Notes: generated by a model not told the origin, from the sequence alone. 64,000 bases of DNA from Hordeum vulgare subsp. vulgare (GCF_904849725.1 NC_058520.1:399541993-399605992); one strand, 5' to 3'; shown: positions 9,680-22,834, counted from the stretch's first letter. Translations and numbers: made by a program.

Positions 9680-12005
9680 GCATCCCCTAGCTTAATTCCT
9701 ACTCATCCTCGAGTAGGTAAATGATAAAAGAAATAATTTATGAAGTGTGAATGCTAGCATAGTGCATAAGTGTGATCAATAATAATTTCAATCACTTTTC
9801 CTAGCATCATAACAACAACTCTTTCTCATAAAACTTATCATGATGGAGTGGCAATTGAAAACGGAATTCTTGATGGGGAATGCTACCTATCATATTCATC
9901 ATATTATTTTCTTTATAGCATGGACATACGGACTTGTAGATGATTCAAACCAATAGACTATAATTTGATAAGAAAACATTAATACTCAAGCATATCAACA
10001 AGCAACCAAGTCTTTCAGAATATCAATGCTAAAGAATGCTATCCCTAGCCCATCATGCTCCATCATTGATCCGTTCATGCAACACACCACATATTAGCTA
10101 CATCAAATGCTCAAGTATGATTACAGTGTTCTATAGTTGGTGCTTTATAAGAGAAGTTGGAGACTCAAATTCAAAATAAAAATTGCATAAAGTAAATATA
10201 TAGGCATTTCGCAGAGGGGAGCAGGGATTTGTAGAAGTCCGAGAGATCGAAGTGAAAAATTTAGAGACCGAAATATTTTGGGTGGTATGCTTTTCCTGTC
10301 AACGAAAACGACTAAGAGTTCCCAATATCTCGATGCTAAACAAATCATAGGCGGTTCCCAAATTCAAAATAAAGTTTATTCATTTTTCCACCATTCTTTC
10401 ACATTCCACGGCTAGCCGCATCCACGGGTACCGTCCATACCAACAGTTTCCAAGGAATTTATTATTTCACAACATAAAATAAATTTTCATTATATTTTGG
10501 GACTAGGCATCCCTATTACCACCATACTCTCGTGTAATGACAAGTGAATAAACACTCATCTTGAGAATAACTATTTAATGTGGAAGATACCGACCACCCC
10601 TCGCCGCTTCATGAGCGGTATGGGAACACAAAATAGAAGTTTATTTTGAACATTAGAGTTGGCACATACAAATTTACTTGGAACGGAGTTGAAATAATGC
10701 ATATAGTTAGGTATGGTGGACTCATTTGGCACAATTTGGGTTTAGTATTTGGATGCATAAGCAGCATTCCCGCTTAGTACAAGTGAAGGCTAGCAAATAG
10801 ATTGAGAAGCGCCCAACCAAGGCACAAAAATCATCATAAGTGAACGTTAAACATAACTAACACCGAATAATGCAACACAAGTAGGATGTAATTTCATAGC
10901 ATAATTATTGACTTCATGTGCATGCATAGGGAATCACAAACCTTAACACCAATATTCTTACTAAAGCACAATTACTCATCAACATAACTCACATATCACT
11001 ATCTTCATATCGCAAAACTATTAAAAAGAATCAAGTTTAACATCCAATTGTCTTCATGAATTTTTTATTATATTTCTCCTGGATATCTTTCACTTTGTAA
11101 CCAATTTCACTTAAAACAAACTGCCATTGCTAATAATAATCTCTCAAACAATATAAGTGAGGAACGAGAGCACACGTTTCTTTAAATTCTCCAACTCTCA
11201 AAATAATATAAGTGAAGCAAGAGAGGATTTCTTCAAAGTTTCTACTAACTCCCAAAATAATCTAAGTGAACCATGAGAGCATATTTATTTTAAAATAATA
11301 GCACCACCGTGCTCAAAAGATATAAGTGAAGTACTAGAGCAATTCAATCAAACTACTCTCAAAAGATACAAGTGAAGATAATTGAGTAGTCAAACAATTA
11401 AGTAGCTATGTGAGGACGCTCTCTCAATAAACATTTTTGTATATGATATTTTACTTCAAGCAACAAATAAAACAAAGTACACTCCAAGAATAGCACATAT
11501 CATATGGACAAATAAAAATTTATGCTCAACATAGGCTAACCGATATTTGTTTGGTGAAGAGAGGTGGGATGCGTAGCATCCCCAAGCTCAGATGCTTGAA
11601 ACTTCTTGAAATACTTACTTGAGGTGCCTTGGGCATCCCCAAGCTGGAGCTTTTGTATCTCGTTCAGTCCTCATATATCCCGTTTTCACCTTAGTATCAA
11701 AAACTTCATCCACACAATACTTGAAAAGAACTCGTGAGATAGGTTAGTACACATAAAAGTTAATCGACTCTTTATGTACTCCCAAGACAAGTTGCATAAT
11801 AATTTTCAAACATTAGGTACCGTATACTATCATTTTCACAATTTATATCTATCAATATAAGCTATGGAAACTATAGGATAAGTAGGTAACAAAAGTATGA
11901 CAACAATCTATCTAAACAAGACAGTTTGTAGCAATCTATATAAAAAGTGTACTTATGTATCTCCAAAATTTCTGAAGTTTTAGGAATTTATATTTTTTAC
12001 TACAA
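9680..12005 (-). other. Non-coding internal region of the minus-strand element (3' half)
   Basis: This is the reverse-complement relative of roughly 2560-5092. The polypurine motif occurs at 9680-9693 (next to the LTR), 11576-11588 and 11633-11645, the same arrangement as in the plus-strand element. A tandem motif lies at 11130-11390. No gene is visible. It ends near 12005, where Sirevirus RNase H sequence starts without a target duplication or LTR, so this border is a deletion junction. Confidence 0.65.
11130..11390 (-). repeat. Degenerate tandem motif, minus-strand copy
   Basis: ATATAAGTGAAG-type units recur at about 11150, 11205, 11262, 11320 and 11365. They are the reverse complement of the CTTCACTTATATCTTTT units at 3228-3410. 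Confidence 0.65.
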
Positions 12006-12029
12006 TAATGTGTAAAAATTTCGACATTT

Positions 12030-13526
12030 GAAGACATTTGAAGATTCTAGGATATTTAGCTCACACCTCAACTTGCAAAACCTTCCCTAATCCAAGGGCT
12101 TTTTGAAGATATCCGCTAGCTGGTCATCAGTGTTCACATGGTCGATGATGATATTTCCCTTGAGTACATGGTCTCGAAGAAAATGATGATGAATTTGGAT
12201 GTGATTAGTCTTCGAGTGTTGTACTGGGTTGTAGGCGATCTTGATTACACTCTCATTGTCGCAGTAGAGGGGCACAGACTTCATGTTGATGTCGTAGTCT
12301 CTGAGGGTTTGCTTCATCCATAGCAATTGGGCACAACAAGATCCAGCATCAATGTATTCAACTTCGTGGTGGAGGGTGATACACAGTTCTGCTTCTTTGA
12401 GGACCAGCAGACTAATGATCTTCCGAGGAAATGACATGTGCCTGACGTTGACTTGCGATCCACACGGTCACCAGCATAATCAGAGTCAGAGTATCCAACA
12501 AGGTGAAGATTTGAGCCCTTGGGGTACCATAATCCTAGTGTTGTTGTGTGAGCTAGATATCGAAGAATATGTTTCACAGCCTTATGGTGTGATTCCTTTG
12601 GTTTTACTTGAAAACGTGCACACATGCAAACAGTAAGCAAAATATCTGGCCTAGATGCACATAGATACAATAAAGAGTCAATCATAGAACGATATACCTA
12701 TTGATCAAAATCTTTACCACTTTTTGGTCAGTGCAGAGGTGGCCGTTGGTAGGCCTTGGAATCTTGACGCCTTTGCATTCATGCATGCCGAATTTCCTCA
12801 AAACATCCTTGAGATATTTCTCGTGAGATATGAAGATGCCATTGCATTGTTGAGGAATTTGCACACCTAAGAAGAATTTCAGCTCCCCCATCATGGACAT
12901 TTGATATTCTTCACCCATCATGTAGGCAAATTCATCACTGTAACGTTTGTCAGTACAACAAAAAATAATGTCATCGACATATATTTGGCACACAAATAGT
13001 TCATTGTCATAGGATTTTGTGAAAATAGTAGGATCAAGTGAACCGGGTTTGAAGCCTTTCTTCTTGAGGAATTCCTTCAATGTATCATACCACGTCCGAG
13101 GGGCTTGCTTGAGGCCATAGAGTGCCTTTTTGAGTTTGAAAACCTTCAATGTATCAGGATGCTTCGGGTCTTCAAAACCTGGGGGTTGAGCAACATATGC
13201 TTCTTCCTCAAGCTTACCATTGAGGAATGGACTTTTCACATCCATTTGATATAGAGTAATATTGTGATGGTTAGCATAAGAAGGTAATATCCAAATAGCT
13301 TCAAGTCTAGCAACAGGTGTGAAAGTTTCATCAAAGTCAATTCCTTCAACCTGTCTGTAGCCTTGGGCTACAAGCCGTGCCTTGTTCCTCACAATCTGAC
13401 CATCCTCATCATGCTTGTTTCGGTAGATACACTTGGTGCCGATGATATTGTGCTTGTGAGGATCTGGTCTTTTGACAAGTTCCCATACGTCATTTATCTT
13501 GAACTGAAGAAGTTCATCTTGCATGG
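12030..13526 (-). pseudogene. Copia pol 3' part: reverse transcriptase and RNase H
   Basis: Reading leftward, 13524-12682 gives the RT core: [58 protein letters not shown] and the catalytic YVDD in [10 protein letters not shown]. RNase H follows in shifted frames (12685-12314, then 12437-12087), with SDSDYAGDRVDRKSTSGT, a damaged EVEYIDAGSCCAQLLW (the usual form is EAEYIAAGSC) and LYCDNESVIKI. The last part reads DHVNTDDQLADIF. At least two frame breaks separate RT from RNase H, so the gene is dead. The upstream part continues at 34477 after the inserted element; the junction falls in [11 protein letters not shown]. Confidence 0.85.
13522..13526. repeat. Target-site duplication CATGG, left copy
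   Basis: CATGG at 13522-13526 directly precedes the first LTR (TGTAAGTGC). The second copy, 34477-34481, directly follows the fifth LTR. The minus-strand pol frame reads through if the insert and one CATGG are ignored. Confidence 0.93.
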
Positions 13527-14923
13527 TGTAAGTGCATCTAGTGCCCTTAGTGATTTTGGTGGTTTGAAGACTTATAGGTTAAGAGACTAATGTGTTTGTA
13601 AGTGTACACATGCTCTATAAGTTGCTGAGGAGTTTGAGTTATACGATGAATATCGACCCCTAAAAATGTATGTCTTCGACTGAAGACTTTGACCGCGAAG
13701 AAATTGTGATGAAATTGATATTCCTCGTGAAGATATTGAAGATGAGGAATTCGGTGGTCCCTGAAGAAAAACTGTCTCAAGACTTTGAAGCGTGAAGATT
13801 TATTCTTTTTGTTTCATTTTCTGTACTCTTGAGTTATAGGAACACCGTACTGTTAAAGGGGTCGAAGTAATACTACGGAATGAATTTCCTCATGATGCTC
13901 AACCCAAGCCTAAACCTACCAAAGCCTCAAAGTGAGGAATATGAGAGACATGAGGACTTTCACAGTTGAAAGTTTCGACCGTTGCCGCGACACGCGCCAC
14001 CTCACTGATCTTATCCACCCAACGGTCACGTTATTTAAGGGCATTTATGTCAAATCATGTCGGGATGCTCCCAGGCTATAAATAGCCGCCCCCACAACCA
14101 CTAGCTGGTTGGCTGCTCCGAGAGAAACTAACACTTGTCATTTAGAGCAACCCAAATTCCTTAGTCTTCGAGAGAAAATCATCAAGTGAGGAAATACCCC
14201 AAACACCAAACCCCAAACCAAAACCAAGTGATTGAGCATCATTGAAGAATTTGTTCCTGTGTGGAGCTGAAGCCTTTTACCTTTGAGGACTGTGCATCCT
14301 CCAGACGGCTAGGCGTCATGGTCTAGAGCATCTAGCAGTCAATTATGGATTGCCGGGTGATCGAGTTTGTGAGGGCTTGCAAGTCTGCCCTGAAGACTTA
14401 ACACGAGTGTTGGGCGAGGACTGTGTGTCCTTAGCTCAAGGGGAATACGGTAGGGACTGTGTGTCCCGGGACTGTGGGTCCTTTGGTTTCAATACCAAGC
14501 CGCTCCAAACCAGACGTACAAGTGTCACATCAGTTGGAACTAGGTCATCAACAACTGTCTTCATTGTGATACGGGTTCTATTTGTTCAACTCTTTCATTT
14601 CCTCAGAATTGTATGTTGATGACTTTTTTGTGCGCTTTTTGAAGAATTTGTCCGAAGACTTTCTGTGAATTTCCTCAACCTCAAATTCTTCACTCAAGTT
14701 AATCTTCACCTGCGTTCTGTGTACTTCCGTACTGTCAAGCCAATTTTTATAATCTTCACCAAGTAATCTGTTGTAGTAGTCTTTGCACTTCTGATCTTGC
14801 GCTATTTCCGCTGCACGTAATTCATCATTGAGATCATCGCTTATTCAGAACAAGGAATTTCCTGAGCGATGAAATTCTCAAATCGCCAATTCACCACCCT
14901 CTATTCGATATGACACACTTTCA
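13527..14923 (+). repeat. Sirevirus LTR 1 (5' LTR), 1397 bp
   Basis: It begins TGTAAGTGCATC and ends ACACTTTCA before the primer site. Its right-hand third resembles that of LTR 5 more than those of LTRs 2-4, which fits LTR 1 and LTR 5 being the original outer pair. Confidence 0.92.
14077..14084 (+). promoter_or_regulatory. TATA box of Sirevirus LTR 1
   Basis: TATAAATA lies in a strongly conserved block (CCAGGCTATAAATAGCCGCC). The same box is at 27637-27644, 29634-29641, 31633-31640 and 33631-33638 in the other LTRs, and in reverse complement at 41608-41615. In the minus-strand 5' LTR it is mutated near 39725. Confidence 0.75.
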
Positions 14924-14941
14924 ATTGGTATCAGAGTAAGG
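14924..14941 (+). other. Primer binding site (initiator tRNA-Met type)
   Basis: ATTGGTATCAGAGTAAGG follows the 5' LTR. It is the usual copia primer site TGGTATCAGAGC with one change. Confidence 0.88.
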
Positions 14942-14990
14942 TACTCCCTTGTTCTGCGTGATTTTGGTTTAACCACCTGGAGTTTTAGGT

Positions 14991-17280
14991 ATGTCGATTG
15001 CAGGTATGATCAAGGTTACTACGGGATGTCCTACCTTCAAAGGAAAGGACTTTCCCTACTGGAAGACCAAGATGCAGATGCATCTTCAGGCTATTGAGAA
15101 TGATCTCTGGTACATTGTGGAATATGGCATTCCCTCCATCACTGCTACTATCTCTACTGCTGATGTGAACAAATTCAAGCAACTTGATTCTCAAGCGAAG
15201 AATATCATCTATGGCCATCTGAGCAAAGGTCGGTATGGCAGAGTGAGTGCTTTGGGCACACCTAAGCTTATCTGGGATAGGCTGTCCAAAGTCAATGAAG
15301 GAATTTCAACTTAGCGTGACTCTCGTGTTGATGTTCTTCACAATCTCTTCAATCGCTTCAAGAGGCTTGACAATGAAAGCTGTCAAGATACCTTTGATCG
15401 CCTCACTGACATCTCAAATGAACTGCAAGCATTGGTAGCTCGAGACATTACTGACCATGAAGTTGTGAAGAAACTGCTACGATCTCTTGATCCATCATTT
15501 GATACACTGGTTCTGATGATTCAAGAAAGAGGAGGCTATAAGATGCTTGATCCTGCTAATATACTTGAAAGCCTCGATACTCATGAATTCCAACAGGAAG
15601 AAAAAAGAGATCTGCATGGACCAAGCTACTCAAGACCTCACGCGCTGAAGGCCAAAGCAATTTCCTCACCTGAATAAGAAGACTCAGATTGCAGCATTGG
15701 TGACCCTGAAGATCTGGGACAGTGCTAGCACTGCTCGTGAGGAAATTCCAGAAGTTTACAAGGCATGGCCAGTTTGGTAAATCTTCAAGAAGAGATATGA
15801 GAAATCACAATACTCATCTAAGGACTACAAGAAAAGAACCTGCCACAAATGCAAGAAATTTGGTCACTATATTGCTAATTGTCCTCGCTAGGTGAAGGAA
15901 TCAAAGAAGAAGAAATACAAGGATGAAAGTTCTCATGACTCGAAGAAAAAGATGAAATCTTCAAAACACTCATCCTCAAAGTCCTCATCACACAAGAAGA
16001 CTAGTTTCAGAAAGGCTCGGGCACTCATTGGCAAGGAAATGGATTCTGAGGAAGAATCTGAGGAATGTGATGAAGAGGAAGGTTCTGAAGAAGATTCAGA
16101 GTCTGGTGTGGCAAGCCTTGCACTAGCTACCACATTCGTCAGCAAGTCAATCTTCAACCTTGAAGAAAATGATAACGCTATCAACACTGATGACTATGCT
16201 GATGACTTCGCTCCAACCTATTGCTTCATGGCAAAAGGTTCAAAGGTACCGAATGACACTTCCTCCTCTGACTCAAGTGACTGCGAACTTGATGATTATA
16301 AAAAACCCAGTTACAGTAAACTTGCAAACATTGCAAGAAAACAACTAAGTGCCATTGAAAAGCTTCAAAAACTGCTAGACACAAGCGATGATCTGTTGAA
16401 TGATGAAATGAATCGCACTGAAGTCCTCACTAAAGATGTGAAAAGTCTTCAGTTTAGATTTGATAGTCTTTAAGATCGTTATGTCACACTCTTGGCTGAT
16501 CATGAGAAACTTTCCTATGAATTTCTTCAAAGGAAACTTGATCTTGAGAAGTTGAAGATGTCTCATGATGATCTTCGAATGGAAAACGATTCATTGCTTG
16601 CTCAACAGATCAGTGCCGCTCAGGTTGCATTTACTCCACCATGTCTCAAATGCATTGAACGTGAAACTGCTAATTCTTCACCAAAAACATCAAATGCTTC
16701 TATCGCTACAAATTCCTCAACTGCTCGTGTGGTATCAAATTCTTCTCTTGAGGAAACCACAAATGCTACTGACGAAAATGCATGGCTGAAGGAATTGTAT
16801 GTGATAGGCATGTACAAAAGTCTCAAAGGGCATCAAACCCTTTGCGATGTGCTCAAAAAGCAAATTTTGAACAGGAACCCGAGGAAAGAAGGAATTCCCT
16901 TCAAGAGCAAATTAAATGCTGATGGATCATACTGGAAACCTGAGCAGTATCCCAAAACCTCATGGGTTGCTACTAAGGGTCCTCCCGTAGATCCATCCTC
17001 TCTAACAGGCTTTGCATGTGAATTATCCTATTCCTCAGATGAGTCATTTGACTCAAGCTACAAACTGTTCAAAAATCAATTTGGTGAAGTATTTGCTCGA
17101 TATGTTGGAACTAACCGCAGGAATGGACCACCCCTGAGGAAAATCTGGGTCCCCAAAAGTTGCTTGGAAAATCTTTGTGACACCACCTATGAAGAACCTG
17201 AACCCCAGATCAAATATCTTAGGTGGACCAAAGTCATCAAGATGATAAAAATCCTCAAATGGTCAATACTATGCTCGTAA
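14991..17280 (+). pseudogene. Copia gag with CCHC zinc knuckle and downstream linker
   Basis: It starts at ATG 14991 (MSIAGMIKVTTGCPTFKGKD), 50 bases after the primer site. Gag domain motifs include KTKMQMHLQAIENDLWYIVE and LIWDRLSKVNEG, then a zinc knuckle CHKCKKFGHYIANC at about 15841-15882. A lysine/serine- and Asp/Glu-rich linker follows, then a coiled-coil-like stretch ending with RKIWVPKSCL. Stops are TAG at 15312, TAG at 15889 and TAA at 16471, plus a frameshift near 15680. The minus-strand sister has CAG, TGG and CAA at those three sites, so each stop is a C-to-T (or G-to-A) transition. Capsid and nucleocapsid functions are expected from the family, but this copy cannot make an intact protein. 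Confidence 0.85.
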
Positions 17281-17740
17281 TTGTGCTAATGTTTCTGATA
17301 TGCAGGGAAAGTACAAGGGATATGAATATGAGCATTATTCCTCAAATCATTTTGTTCATAAATCCTCAAAGAACTTCTCTGCCTACTCATTTGAGTACTC
17401 TAACCCCTCTACTGTGAAACAAAGTGCATTAGCTTCAATGCCCCCTTTCTCATATGGTGCTCGCACGACGATGAACTCTTTGCCACCCCTTCAGATGTGG
17501 GTGGTGAAGAAATTGAACTAATCACTTATGCATGTCAGGTCTCCAGATGAAAATCATCATCTGAAGAATTTGCTGGAGACCTGAGGAAATTGCTTGATTG
17601 GACGCAAGCTAAAATTGATGAAATGATAACTTTTCACACGTCCTCAAATTTAGTGTTTATGATGAAATTCCTATCTGACGAAATGGAAATCATATACTTC
17701 AAATATGAAGCATATGAGATGGTAAGCTGTACTAATTCAT

Positions 17741-18946
17741 TTGCAGGATGACAAACCCAAGAATACTGAGTGGGTTCTTGACAGTGGTTGCACAAACCAC
17801 ATGACTGGTGATAAAAGCTTGCTGATGAATATGCCACTGACTCCATCACCACTGAAGCAAATCACTTATGATGACAAAGGTAAAAGCAAAGTATTGGGAC
17901 TTGGCAAAGTGGCTATTTCCAAGGACATGCACATGGACAAGGTCATGCTTGTAGAATCCCTTGGGTTTAACCTCATGTTAGTCTCAATGCTTTGTGATCT
18001 TGATATGGTTGTTATCTTTGGAAAATACAGATGTGTAGTCATCATGGAATCTGATAGATCCAAAGTCTTCGAAGGCTTTAGGAGAGGAGATTTGTACATT
18101 GTTGATTTTTCCACAGGTCCTCAACCAGCCACATGCTTACTAGCAAAAACCTCAGAAGGCTGGCTATGGCATCGAAGACTTGGTCATGCAGGCATGGGGA
18201 ATTTGCACACGCTGGCGAAGAAGAAGCATGTCATTGGCATTGAATCAGTCAAATTTCTTAAGGACCACCTCTGCGGTGCTTGTGAATCTGAAAAAAATGA
18301 CCAGATCCAAACACCCCTCCAAGACTATCATGACAACTACTCGTCCGTTTAAATTGCTTCACATGGATCTATTTGGACCTACTCATTATGCTACTCTAAC
18401 CAATGCAGCATCTTTATATGGCTTTTTCATCGTTGATGACTATTCTCGATACACTTGGGTACATATCATTCTGTATAAAACTGAAGTGCATGAAGTCTTC
18501 AAATGATTTTCCTCAAGGGCCTCGACGAACTTCGACATCAAGATCAAAGACATCAAGAGTGACAATGGTACAAAATTCAAAAACACTAGTCCTGATGATT
18601 ATCTTGATGAACTTGGTATTACTCATGAATTATTTGCTCCTTATACTCCTTAACAGAATGGCGTCGGTTAACGCAAAAAAGGACTCTGGTTGAAATGGCA
18701 TGAACTATGCTTGAAGAATATCAGACTCGTCGTCGCTTCTGGCCTAAAGCAATCAACACCGCTTGCCACATCATCAACATGGTATATCTTCACAAATTCC
18801 TCAAGAAAACCTCATATGAACTCCTCACTGACAAGAAACCCAATGTAAGTTATTTCAAAGTCTTTGGTGCAAAATGCTGGAGTAGAGATCCTCAACATAG
18901 CTTAAAATTTGCACCTAAAGCACATGAGGGTTTTATGTTTGGTTAA
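17741..18946 (+). pseudogene. Copia protease and integrase
   Basis: The protease signature WVLDSGCTNHMTGD lies near 17770. The Gag-pre-integrase/zinc segment has HRRLGHAGMGNLHTLA and LCGACESEK (HHCC type) near 18170-18290. The integrase core begins HMDLFGPTHYATLTNAA, with the first catalytic Asp, followed by DDYSRYTWV and the second Asp in SDNGTKFKNT near 18560. The third acidic residue region (normally QQNGVVERKN) is broken by TAA in YTP*QNG and a second stop. The C-terminal part resumes at 18707 (LEEYQTRRRFWPKAI to KVFGAKCW). Several frame changes (for example at 18352-18360) make it inactive. The family cuts Gag-Pol and inserts cDNA in the nucleus. Confidence 0.85.
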
Positions 18947-19357
18947 GGAAAGGACTCGCACACCTACAGAGTCTTCAACACCTATCACAACAAGGTTGTT
19001 GAAACTGTAGATGTGCGGTTCGATGAAACTAATGGCTCGCAAAGAGAGCAACCGCCTCCTGTGCCAGACAAATTATCTCCTAAGGAAGCTATCAAGTTCA
19101 AATCTACTTAATACATCGTTCCTACTAGGGAAATTGCTGAAGAAATCGTCCCCAACACTAATGAAATTCAAGAAGGTGCACCTGAGGAAATTGCTCCAGT
19201 TCAAATTCCTCAGCCCAGACAAAATCCTCAACTAGCTCATCCAAGGATTGCAAATGAAGTAGAACTTGACAAAATCCTCGATGACATCAATGCGCCAGGT
19301 CCACTCACTCGCTCAAAAGCTTCACATTAAGTTAACTTTTGTGGGCATTCCTCTTTT

Positions 19358-20876
19358 GTGTCTATCACAGAACCCTCAAAAGTTGTTGAAGCCTTCATGG
19401 AACCTGAGTGGATTCAAGCCATGCAATATGAAATTCTTCAATTCAAGCTAAATTACGTGTGGGAACTCGTCAAACGAACAGATCCTCGCAGGCACAATAT
19501 CATCGGCACCAAGTGGATTTTCCGAAACAAGAAAGATGAGGATGGTCAAGTGGTGAGGAAAAAGGCACGACTTGTAGCCCAAGGCTACACACACGTTGAA
19601 GGAATTGATTTCGGTGAAACTTTTGCACCTGTTGCTAGACTTGAAGCTATTCGAATACTACTTGCTTATGCTAATCATCATAACATTACTCTATATCAAA
19701 TGGATGTGAAAAGTGCATTCCTCAATGGTAAGCTTGAGGAAGAAGTATATGTTGCTCAGCCCCCAGGTTTTGAGGATCTGAAGCAACCAGACAAAGTCTT
19801 CAGACTCAAAAAGGCACTCTATGGCGTCAAGCAAGCCCCTCGGGCCTGGTATGACACATTGAAGGAAATCCTCATGAAGAACGGCTTCAAACCTGGTTCA
19901 CTCGATCCAAGTCTTTTCACAAAATCTTATGACAATGAACTATTTGTGTGCCAAATATATGTCGATGACATTATATTTTGTTGTACTGACAAATGTTACA
20001 GTGATGAATTTGCTTACATGTTGAGTGAAGAATATCAGATGTCTATGATGGGGGAGCTGAAATTCTTCTTAGGTCTTCAAATTCGTGAACAACACAATGG
20101 TATCTTGATATCTTAGGAGAAATATCTCAAGGATGTTCTGAGGAAATTTGACATGCATGAATGCAAAGCCGTCAAGACTCCTATGCCTACCAACATCCAC
20201 ATCTGAAGTGAAGAAAATGGTAAAGATTTGGATCAACAGGTATATCGCTCGATGATTGGCTCTTTATTGTATCTATGTGCATCTAGGCCAAATATAATGC
20301 TTAGTGTTTGCATGTGCTTTCGTTTTCAAGCAAAACCGAAGGAATCACACCATAAGGCTGTGAAGCACATTCTTCGATACTTAGCTCACACACCAACACC
20401 TCGTTGGATACTCTGATTCTGATTATGCTGGTGAACGTGTGGATCGCAAGTCAACATCAGGCACTTTCCATTTCCTTGGAAGATCATTAGTCTGCTGGTC
20501 CTCAAAGAAGCAGAACTGTGTTTCTCTCTCCACTTCCGAAGCTGAGTACATTGCTGCTGGATCCTGCTCTGCTCAGCTGCTATGGATGAAGAAAACCCTC
20601 AGAGACTACGACATCATAATGAAGAATGTGCTTCTCTACTGCGACAATGAGAATGCAATCAAGATCACCTACAACCAAGTACAACACTCGAAGACTAAGC
20701 ACATCCAGATTCGTCATCATTTTCTTCGGGACCATGTCCTCAAGGACAATATCATCATCGATCATGTGAAGACTGACGATCAGCTAGCACATATTTTCAC
20801 TAACCCCTTGGATGAGAAAAGGTTTTGCAAGTTGAGGTGTGAGCTAAATATCCTAGAGTCTTCAAATGTTTTATGA
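19358..20876 (+). pseudogene. Copia reverse transcriptase and RNase H
   Basis: RT occupies 19358-20116: [78 protein letters not shown], and the catalytic YVDD at about residue 200. A TAG at 20114 ends the frame. RNase H follows at 20228-20876, with a frame break near 20410: YSDSDYAGERVD supplies the first Asp, STSEAEYIAAGSCSAQLLW the Glu, and LYCDNENAIKI the next Asp. The C-terminus is CKLRCELNILESSNVL. This is the sister of 12030-13526 on the other strand. The RT interior is almost unbroken, so degeneration is recent. Confidence 0.9.
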
Positions 20877-21254
20877 AAACATGCACACATCCTAACACTT
20901 ATGCACAATTGATGACTTAGATGTGCAACACACGAAGAATCGATTTTATTCAATCAATGAAAAATGTCACTTTTAGTGTGAAGAAATTAATGAAGAATTT
21001 GGTTCTCAGGACCCTACGATAATTGTACGCCGCGCCTGAAATCATCGTTCTTATACGGTGGGTTACGCTACCACACAACTTTGAAATTCTTCAAGCTGTT
21101 TTTCTTCAAAGTTGAAATTCATCAATCTGACACTTTGTCACAAAATCATCATTTTTTTAAAATCTTCAAACTCTTCAAAACGTTTGATGATTTTCATTTG
21201 CATATATATACCTACATATATATGTATATATATATATACATATATATACACACA

Positions 21255-21301
<47 letters not shown>

Positions 21302-21826
21302 TAAATGTATCTATTTGCATTTTCTTCGCGATCATGTCCTCAAGGGCAATATCCTCATCGACCATGTGAAGACTGATGATCAACTGGCACATATCTTCAC
21401 TAAGCCCTTGGATGAGAAAAGGTTTTGCAAGTTGCGGTGTGAGCTAAATATCTTAGAATCTTCAAATGTTTTGTAAAAACATGCACACATCCTAACACTT
21501 ATGCAAAATTGATGACTTAGATGTGCAACACATGATGAATCGATTTTCTTCAACTGATGAAGAATGTCACTCTGAATGTGAAGAAATCAACGAAGAAATT
21601 AATTCTCAGGGCCCTACGACAGTTGTACGCGGCGTCTGTAATCAACATTCTTATATGGTGGGTCACGCCACCGCCCAACGTGAAATTCCTCGAGTTGATT
21701 TTCTCCAATGTTCCATTTCCTCAAAATGTGTTTTTCTTCAAAACAATTGTTCTTCATTATGACGATTTATCACAAAATCCTCAAGTTACTCAAATCTTCA
21801 AAAACACTTGATGACTTTCGTTTGAC
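20722..21826 (+). repeat. Tandem duplication of the RNase H 3' end
   Basis: 20722-21203 and 21317-21826 are diverged direct copies. Both encode DHVLK(D/G)NI(I/L)IDHVKTDDQLAHIF and CKLRCELNILESSNVL, and both continue through the same untranslated sequence (stop, then ACATGCACACATCC). A TA/CA microsatellite at 21204-21303 lies between them. The second copy is a detached fragment, not a gene. Confidence 0.85.
21204..21303 (+). repeat. TA/CA compound microsatellite
   Basis: Roughly 100 bases of TATATA and CACACA runs, precisely between the two copies of the RNase H end. Translations through it (poly Tyr-Ile / Thr-His) are artefacts. Confidence 0.9.
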
Positions 21827-22213
21827 TAGATAGACTGTGATTTCAAGTCCTCAACAGCATTCACTTATAGCTATTTCTTCAAGCTGATATTTCATCTAAG
21901 TGAATGTGATCGGACCCTACTTTCCCTCTATGCTATTATCATCCAGTCTATTCAATTCTTCATATGCGTTCTACTTGAAACTTTGTTCAAAATCCTCAAT
22001 GCGTCCTTGTCAGCTGATGATTATGTAACAAAATCCTCAACTCTTCAAAAATGTTTCTTTAATGCATAGTAACTGAAACCCACTTCCCACGTTCGGATAA
22101 CCACAATCTCCACTATCTCCACCTCCTTGCTCGGGAGCTACACGTGTCCTGTGGAGACGTAGATGCATGGGTTGTTTGGTCCAAATTGTTCGCGCCAACA
22201 GTAACTGTCTGGC

Positions 22214-22221
22214 TATAAATA
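22214..22221 (+). promoter_or_regulatory. Candidate internal promoter TATA box for the third ORF
   Basis: TATAAATA lies in GGCTATAAATATGTCC, followed within about 40 bases by a C-rich, CA-containing start region typical of plant promoters. It is 629 bases before the third ORF and separate from the LTR promoters. No transcript evidence is available here. Confidence 0.45.
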
Positions 22222-22496
22222 TGTCCTTATCCCCCTCAGCAAACACTTCTTCGCCCCATCGCTCTCCGTTTACAGCAAAAAGCACCGAACCCTAGCACCA
22301 CCACTGGAAGTCTCGTCGCCGGCGAAGCAGAGCTTCACTGCCTCGACTTCTCCGTCGCCAGAACCACGCCGGAGTCGGACCATCTTCGTCCGCCGCTGCC
22401 GTAGACGTCCTCTGCCGTCGGGTTAGGGCGCATTGGACACACAACGAAGAGCTTCTCTCTACAACTTTTCTGTGTTCTTTGTGCGCGCCTTCAAGG

Positions 22497-22834
22497 GTAA
22501 ATAAAAACCCCATTTTTACAGCAAGTTAGATCTACTATTTTACATCTCCGATGTGAAATCAGTTTTTCCTCATGAATCGATATGCACTTGATTCCTCAAA
22601 CACTGCCTATCACCACACCATTGATGAACTTCACTAAGCATCTAAGATTTTCACGAGATTCTTCAATTGTGCGAATTTTCGGATCGGTACAACTCTGGAA
22701 CCCAAGAACAGTATGCTTAGGCAAATTCCTCAACCACTGGTTAAATTCCTCAACTGTCAAACTTTTTCATTTTCTTCAAATTTGAGAACGCATATGACCT
22801 CTCCAAATTCTTCGCAACTATACTCTGTTCACAG
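22497..22834 (+). other. Candidate 5'UTR intron before the third ORF
   Basis: A donor-like AGG/GTAAAT at 22497 and an acceptor TCTGTTCACAG ending at 22834 lie eight bases before the ATG at 22843. The stretch between is T-rich, as plant introns are. This is a prediction only. Confidence 0.4.

Noticed and set aside
14924..14941. tRNA gene suggested by tRNA-like stretches at primer sites (also 1367, 6623, 38873, 43363 and 53921)
   Set aside because: Only about 14-18 bases match the tRNA 3' end in each case, next to LTRs; no cloverleaf or A/B boxes.
21081..21476. 131-codon frame crossing the TA/CA microsatellite
   Set aside because: The middle is poly Tyr-Ile/Thr-His from the microsatellite; only its end is real, a duplicated RNase H tail.
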